From: Candidatus Oscillochloris fontis
GTDB lineage: Bacteria; Chloroflexota; Chloroflexia; Chloroflexales; Chloroflexaceae
Length of the DNA: 64,000 nt
Direction: 5' to 3'
Assembly: GCF_004138135.1 (NCBI RefSeq)
Contig: NZ_RYFD01000018.1
Coordinates: forward strand, 1 to 64,000
Positions 59,662 through 64,000 of the stretch are shown one piece after another (the stretch's first letter is position 1; every line of letters begins with the position of its first letter). The notes beneath the pieces were generated by a model, which worked only from the letters and a program-made list of their open reading frames with translations, ran no database searches and was not told where the DNA came from. The translations under genes were made by a program, and so were the position numbers.

Positions 59662-61032
59662 ATAGATCCCCAACGCCCGCTCGCGGCGTTGCGCGTGATC
59701 CACCAGCGGCGCGGGGTAGTCGTGGCCGATGCGAACCCCGGCGCGGATCTGTTCGGCGGGGCTGAGCAGGTGCGGAATGTGGATGAAGCGATCCGGGACA
59801 TTGGCAAGTTCGGGTAGGTAGCGGCGGATGTAGTCGCCACGCGGATCAAACTTCTGGCCCTGGCTGGTCGGGTTGAAGATGCGGAAGTAGGGTTGGGCGT
59901 CGGTGCCGGTGCCGGCGGCCCATTGCCAGCCACCGTTGTTGGCCGCCGGGTCGCCATCGAGTAACCTCTGCATGAAGTAGCGTTCGCCCCAACGCCAATC
60001 AATCAGCAGGTCTTTGGTGAGGAACGAGGCAACGATCATGCGCGCCCGGTTGTGCATCCAGCCCTCGTAGTGCAATTGGCGCATGGCGGCATCCACGATG
60101 GGGTAGCCGGTACGCCCCGCACACCAGGCGGCAAAGAGATCGCGATCGTTCTCCCACGCGAGGTCATTGTACTGCGGCTTGAAGGCCCCACGCAGAACGT
60201 GAGGATGGTGGAAGAGCACTTGGATATAGAAGTCACGCCAAGCCAATTCGGCGATCCATGTATCGGCTCCGGGGCCAGGATGAGCTTGCGCCGCCGCGAG
60301 GCATTGCCGCGCCGCGATCATGCCAAAGCGCAGGTAGGGCGAAAGGCGCGAGGTGCCCTGCACACCCGGCAGATCGCGCTGAGTCGCGTAGGTACTCAGG
60401 CCAGTCCGGGTAAACTCGTCCAAGATCGCCTGAGCCACCAGCTCACCCGCCGGAGGCAGCGGGTGCGGTGCGAGCAGATCGGGAAGCGCGTGGCTGGCAG
60501 GCAGATCGGAACAAGGCTGAAGGATCGGGGCCGCCACGGGGCGCAGATCGGCGAGGGCAAGCCAGGTGCGCCACTGACGAGCGTAGGGTGTATAGACGCT
60601 ATAGGGTGTGCCGTTCTTGGTGAAGATCTGATCCGGCGGGCAGATCGCCACATCATGCGCGTGCTGGGCGGTACAGCCAGCGGCATGCAAGGCAGCCTCG
60701 ATAGCCTGATCGCGGCGCCGCGCATAGGGCGAGTAGTCGCGGTTCCAAAAGACCGCGCTGGCCCCGGTTTCGGCTACCAAGTGCAGCAGGGTTGCCAGAG
60801 GCTCACCATGGCGCACGATCAGGCGTAGCCCATAGTGCTGGAGTTACGCATCAAGGGCACGCAGCCCGGCCATGAGGAAGGCGCTGCGCGCCGGACTGGC
60901 CCAACGCCCGTTCAGCAGCGCCGGATCGAGGATATAGACCGGCAGGACATGGCCGCCACTCGCAAGGGCAGCCGCCGTAAGGGATGGGTTATTGCTGAGG
61001 CGCAGATCGCGCCGGAACCAATAAATGATCAT
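59650..61032 (-). pseudogene. Deoxyribodipyrimidine photolyase with internal stop
   Basis: The complete frame is 460 sense codons with one in-frame TAA at 60844-60846 (codon 63). Upstream codes for MIIYWFRRDLRLSNNPSLTA and the antenna-domain start. Downstream continues without a shift: [34 protein letters not shown], then FAD-site residues [40 protein letters not shown] and [18 protein letters not shown] to TAA would explain it. Unless TAA is read through, or translation restarts at an internal site with loss of the start of the Rossmann fold, no full enzyme is made. Confidence 0.85.
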
Positions 61033-61073
61033 AGCTATAGAATACCGTAACTGTTCACACTTCTCCTAGCCTC

Positions 61074-61210
61074 GTAACTGTTCACACTTCTCCTAGCTTC
61101 CGGTTTTTGACGCAAAGACGCAGAGGCGCAAAGCCTGCAATAAAACCTTTGCGTCCTTGCGCCTTTGCGTCAATACGAGATTTCTTTTACCCCAAGTGTG
61201 AATAGTTACC
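61074..61210. repeat. Inverted-repeat element, GTAACTGTTCACACTT family, copy D
   Basis: GTAACTGTTCACACTTCTCC (preceded by an extra copy of that end at 61047), a GACGCAAAGACGCAGAGGCG palindrome arm, and CCCAAGTGTGAATAGTTACC. Tandem with copy E. Confidence 0.78.
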
Positions 61211-61340
61211 TAGCCTCTCGGTGTTGACGCAAAGACGCCAAGGCGCAAAGCCTGCAAGATACACCCCAATCAAACCCTTTGCGTCTCTGCGCCTTTGCGT
61301 CAACACGGGATTTCTTTTACCCCAAGGGTGAACAGTTACG
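61203..61340. repeat. Inverted-repeat element, GTAACTGTTCACACTT family, copy E
   Basis: Shares the TAGTTACCTAG junction with copy D, then GACGCAAAGACGCCAAGGCG, a loop with a short extra insert (AGATACACCCCAATC), CTTTGCGTCTCTGCGCC and AAGGGTGAACAGTTACGG. 61033-61449 has no other content apart from the promoter region of hom. Confidence 0.75.
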
Positions 61341-61449
61341 GAATACCCTAGAATCGCATACGATATGCTAAGATACAGGATACGTGCATCGCGATGATGT
61401 GTGGTCTGGCCAGTATAGTCGCCCACACCAGCAACAACATACGAAACCT

Positions 61450-62523
61450 ATGAAGCAAATTCGCCTTGTCCAGATCGGGGTTGGTGGCGTCGGTCGTGAA
61501 CTGGTTGAGCAGGTGTTGAGCGTGCGTCAGGCGCTGATCAACCGCTATGCTATTCAGTTGACGTATGTGGGGTTGGCGGATAGCAGTGGGGTACTGCGCA
61601 GCCCAACCGGGTTGAGCGACGACACGATCCGGGCGGCGCTGGCGCACAAGGCGACAGGTGGCGGGTTGGCCGGGCTACCAGAAGGTGCAGCGGGCCAGGA
61701 TTGGCAAAGCGCGTTGTCCCCCGATCAGCCGGTCATCCTGATTGATCTGAGTGCGGCGAGTGGCCAGGAGGCCGGGTTAGCCAAGGAGATTACGGCAGGT
61801 AGCCGGGTGGTGCTGGCCAACAAAAAGCCGCTGAGTGCCGCCTGGGCGGATTTCGTAGCACTGACGCAGCACGGAGCCACCCGCTACGAGGCCACGGCTG
61901 GAGCGGGGTTGCCGGTCATTTCGACGCTCCAGGCGTTGTTGGATAGTGGCGATACGATCACCAAGATCGAGGCGGCCATGAGCGGCACGCTGGGCTATTT
62001 GTGTAGCGAGCTTGAAGCCGGGGTTGCGCTCTCGACTGCGGTGCGTGCCGCGCACCGTATGGGGTACACCGAGCCAGATCCGCGTGACGATCTGAGTGGG
62101 GCGGATGTGGCGCGCAAGGCGCTCATTCTGGCACGTACCTGCGGTCTACCCTGGGAAATGTCCGACATCCCCGCCGAGCCGTGGTTCCCCGCCGCCATGG
62201 CCGAGGTGAGCCGCAGCGAGTTTATGGAGCGGCTAGAGGAACTGGATGCCGCCTTTACCGCTCGTGTGGCGGAGGCCAAGGCGCAAGGGGCCGCGTTGCG
62301 TTATGTGGCGACGATTACGCCGGAGGGGGCGAGTGTGGGCTTACGTCTGGTGCCCGCCGAACATCCCTTGGCCAGCCTGCGCGGTGCCGATAACCTCTTC
62401 AGCTTTACCACCGCCCGCTACGCCGAGCGCCCGCTGGTGGTGCGTGGCCCCGGTGCGGGTCAGGCGGTAACCGCCGCCGGGGTGTTGGGCGATATTGTGG
62501 CCACGGCCCGCGAGTGGGTGTAG
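61450..62523 (+). CDS. hom: Homoserine dehydrogenase
   Basis: The protein has 357 residues. It reduces aspartate semialdehyde to homoserine. The NAD(P) site is LVQIGVGGVGRELVEQVL. The catalytic region has VVLANKKPLSA (Lys), ATAGAGLPVISTLQ, MSGTLGYLCSELE and GYTEPDPRDDLSGADVARKA. There is no C-terminal ACT domain, so feedback control by Thr may be absent. The start at 61450 is used rather than an in-frame upstream TG codon. Works with asd (52080). Confidence 0.95.
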   Translation: MKQIRLVQIGVGGVGRELVEQVLSVRQALINRYAIQLTYVGLADSSGVLRSPTGLSDDTIRAALAHKATGGGLAGLPEGAAGQDWQSALSPDQPVILIDLSAASGQEAGLAKEITAGSRVVLANKKPLSAAWADFVALTQHGATRYEATAGAGLPVISTLQALLDSGDTITKIEAAMSGTLGYLCSELEAGVALSTAVRAAHRMGYTEPDPRDDLSGADVARKALILARTCGLPWEMSDIPAEPWFPAAMAEVSRSEFMERLEELDAAFTARVAEAKAQGAALRYVATITPEGASVGLRLVPAEHPLASLRGADNLFSFTTARYAERPLVVRGPGAGQAVTAAGVLGDIVATAREWV

Positions 62524-62573
62524 GGATATACTGTTTTCTGGGAGCGAGGGCATACACCCTCGCTTCCTGGGAA

Positions 62574-64000
62574 ATGAATAGAGCAAATATGCAGGTAGAC
62601 TCGGCAGTATCAACACGTTGGTGTACCCACGCCAACCCGATAACACAACTTTCATTCAGCGATGACGATAGAGATCAATCTCTCGTCAATCTTGAACCTA
62701 TGTCCGGTTTGCGTGCTATTGAAGAAGATTCGTTCCCGTTTGAGGTGCTAAGTGATATTGCGGAGATCGAGAGCTGGCGCAAAGAGATAAACCGTCCGAC
62801 CACCCATATCCATAAATGGTGGGCACAACGGCTCGGAACCGTCTTCCGAGCGATGCTCATTGGTACGTTCGCTCCAGCGGGTAGTGATCTCCTCGACCTT
62901 TTTTACCAACCCGTTCGCATCCCCGATAGAACCATCTTCGATCCCTTCATGGGTAGCGGCACAACACTGGCTGAAGCGGTGAAACTGGGCACAAAAGCTA
63001 TTGGGCGTGATATTAACCCTGTTGCACACTTCCTTGTCAAGTGTGCTCTTTCTACCCACAACCGCAAAGCGATCCTTGAAACGTTCCGTGCGATCAAGCA
63101 CGACGTAGCAGATGAAGTGCGCAGTTTCTACCGTGCCACCTTGCCTGATGGGCAAATCGCTGATGTGCTCTATTTCTTTTGGGTCAAGATGGTTGATTGT
63201 CCGGCTTGTGCAGCATCTGTAGACCTATTTGGATCATATATTTTCGCACGCCATGCGTATCCCCAAAAAGTACCTCAAGTACATGCTATCTGCCCACATT
63301 GCGGCGGTATCAACAAGGTTCATATCGAAGATAAGGATGTACACTGTTCGATATGCAGAAAAACTTTCAATCTTCATATAGGATCATCTAAGGGACAGAT
63401 CGCAACCTGTCCTTTGTGTAATCACAGTTTCTCAATTGCCAAATCAATCCGCGCATCCGGCAAACCACCTACCCATCGGATGTATGCAAAGTTAATGTTA
63501 CTGCCCGATGGAAGCAAAGCATATTACCCGATTACGGATGAAGATCGTGCTCTTTATGCTAAAGCTGAACATATACTTGTCGAGCATAAGCATGCGTACC
63601 CAATTGTACCCATTAAACCTGGCTACAATACCAATCAAGTGCTAGGATACAATTACCGCTACTGGCACGAAATGTTCAATGCACGCCAACTCCTCTGCCT
63701 TTCAATTTTAGCCGAGCGCATCCGCACCATTTCTGAACCCGTCTTACGTGACTTATTTACCTGCCTCTTCTCTGGTACACTAGAATTCAACAACATGTTC
63801 GCTTCCTACAAGGGCGAGGGAACCGGTGCGGTGCGCCATATGTTTGCGCACCACATTCTTAAGCCAGAGCGGGTACCACTCGAAGCCAATCTTTGGGGCA
63901 CACCGAAGAGTTCGGGGGCGTTCTCGACCATGTTTGAAGGCCGCATCCGTCGAGCACTCGATTACGCCGACAATCCCTTCGAGTTACGGCTTGCCTCGGT
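62574..64000 (+). CDS. DUF1156/COG1743-type DNA methyltransferase with Zn ribbons, partial
   Basis: The frame is open to the window's end (at least 475 codons). The start is uncertain: ATG at 62574, 62589 or 62700; homology begins near FPFEVLSDIAEIESWRKEIN. The region HIHKWWAQRLGTVFRAMLIG is the DUF1156 opening. IFDPFMGSGTTLAEAVKLG and IGRDINPVAHFLV form the SAM/target motifs of amino-methyltransferases. Then two or three zinc ribbons follow (C-P-A-C, C-P-H-C, C-S-I-C, C-P-L-C). Such methylases occur in phage-defence islands with large helicase or DUF499 partners. The target base (N6-A or N4-C) is not set by this part. Confidence 0.85.
   Translation, partial: MNRANMQVDSAVSTRWCTHANPITQLSFSDDDRDQSLVNLEPMSGLRAIEEDSFPFEVLSDIAEIESWRKEINRPTTHIHKWWAQRLGTVFRAMLIGTFAPAGSDLLDLFYQPVRIPDRTIFDPFMGSGTTLAEAVKLGTKAIGRDINPVAHFLVKCALSTHNRKAILETFRAIKHDVADEVRSFYRATLPDGQIADVLYFFWVKMVDCPACAASVDLFGSYIFARHAYPQKVPQVHAICPHCGGINKVHIEDKDVHCSICRKTFNLHIGSSKGQIATCPLCNHSFSIAKSIRASGKPPTHRMYAKLMLLPDGSKAYYPITDEDRALYAKAEHILVEHKHAYPIVPIKPGYNTNQVLGYNYRYWHEMFNARQLLCLSILAERIRTISEPVLRDLFTCLFSGTLEFNNMFASYKGEGTGAVRHMFAHHILKPERVPLEANLWGTPKSSGAFSTMFEGRIRRALDYADNPFELRLAS

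Overview
The window looks like a stretch of a chromosome from the Chloroflexota, probably a relative of the filamentous Chloroflexales. This is inferred from the gene families together: MoxR/DUF58/VWA clusters, WXG100 and FHA genes, an nSTAND-WD40 gene, a DnaJ-HspR pair, and many palindromic intergenic repeats in moderately GC-rich DNA. No rRNA, tRNA or CRISPR array was seen.

Layout. 1-3.1 kb is a graveyard: two VapBC-like pairs with truncated toxins, a frameshifted nSTAND-WD40 gene joined to a toxin start, and a CpaF-like fragment. 3.1-9.15 kb is a five-gene + strand cluster (zinc ribbon, Gln-rich coiled-coil membrane protein, MoxR ATPase, DUF58, BatA-like VWA protein). 9.36-33.75 kb is the main attraction, a type VII (ESX/Ess-like) secretion locus made of two convergent operons. 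The + operon (9.36-17.3 kb) encodes a WXG100-headed candidate effector, an EspG-like partner, a VWA-TM-FHA protein, a Ser/Thr kinase, a PP2C phosphatase and a lipoprotein. The - operon (33.75-17.36 kb) encodes four small WXG100 proteins, a predicted pseudokinase, a 2929-residue FtsK/EccC-type ATPase with seven P-loop domains, a ubiquitin-like/FHA protein, a second effector, a second EspG-like protein and a second VWA-TM-FHA protein. The operons meet at a perfect 22-bp hairpin.

The likely logic of this locus is as follows. WXG100 proteins and effectors are substrates. The EspG-like proteins are their cytosolic partners. The multi-domain ATPase is the motor. The FHA domains, kinase, pseudokinase and phosphatase form a phospho-threonine switch. 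The VWA-TM-FHA proteins link the cell exterior to that switch. No EccB, EccD, EccE, EsaA, EssA, EssB or mycosin gene is present, so the membrane channel is either encoded elsewhere or replaced by other proteins.

34.2-64 kb is mostly housekeeping: a heterodimeric ABC exporter, an S9 peptidase, a SEC-C protein, a glycosyltransferase, an NmrA-like protein, RarD, a Cys/Met-metabolism PLP enzyme, a NarL-type two-component pair, a glycogen-binding-domain protein, YbaK, DnaJ with a broken hspR, Asd, a HAD-like protein, a lipase-like hydrolase, cytochrome c, a flavin reductase, a DtxR-type regulator opposite FeoC, glutathione peroxidase, a nonsense-mutated photolyase and homoserine dehydrogenase. A Zn-ribbon DNA methyltransferase of the DUF1156/COG1743 type runs off the right edge and may open a defence or modification island. 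Several families of short inverted-repeat elements are scattered through this half; one has interrupted hspR.
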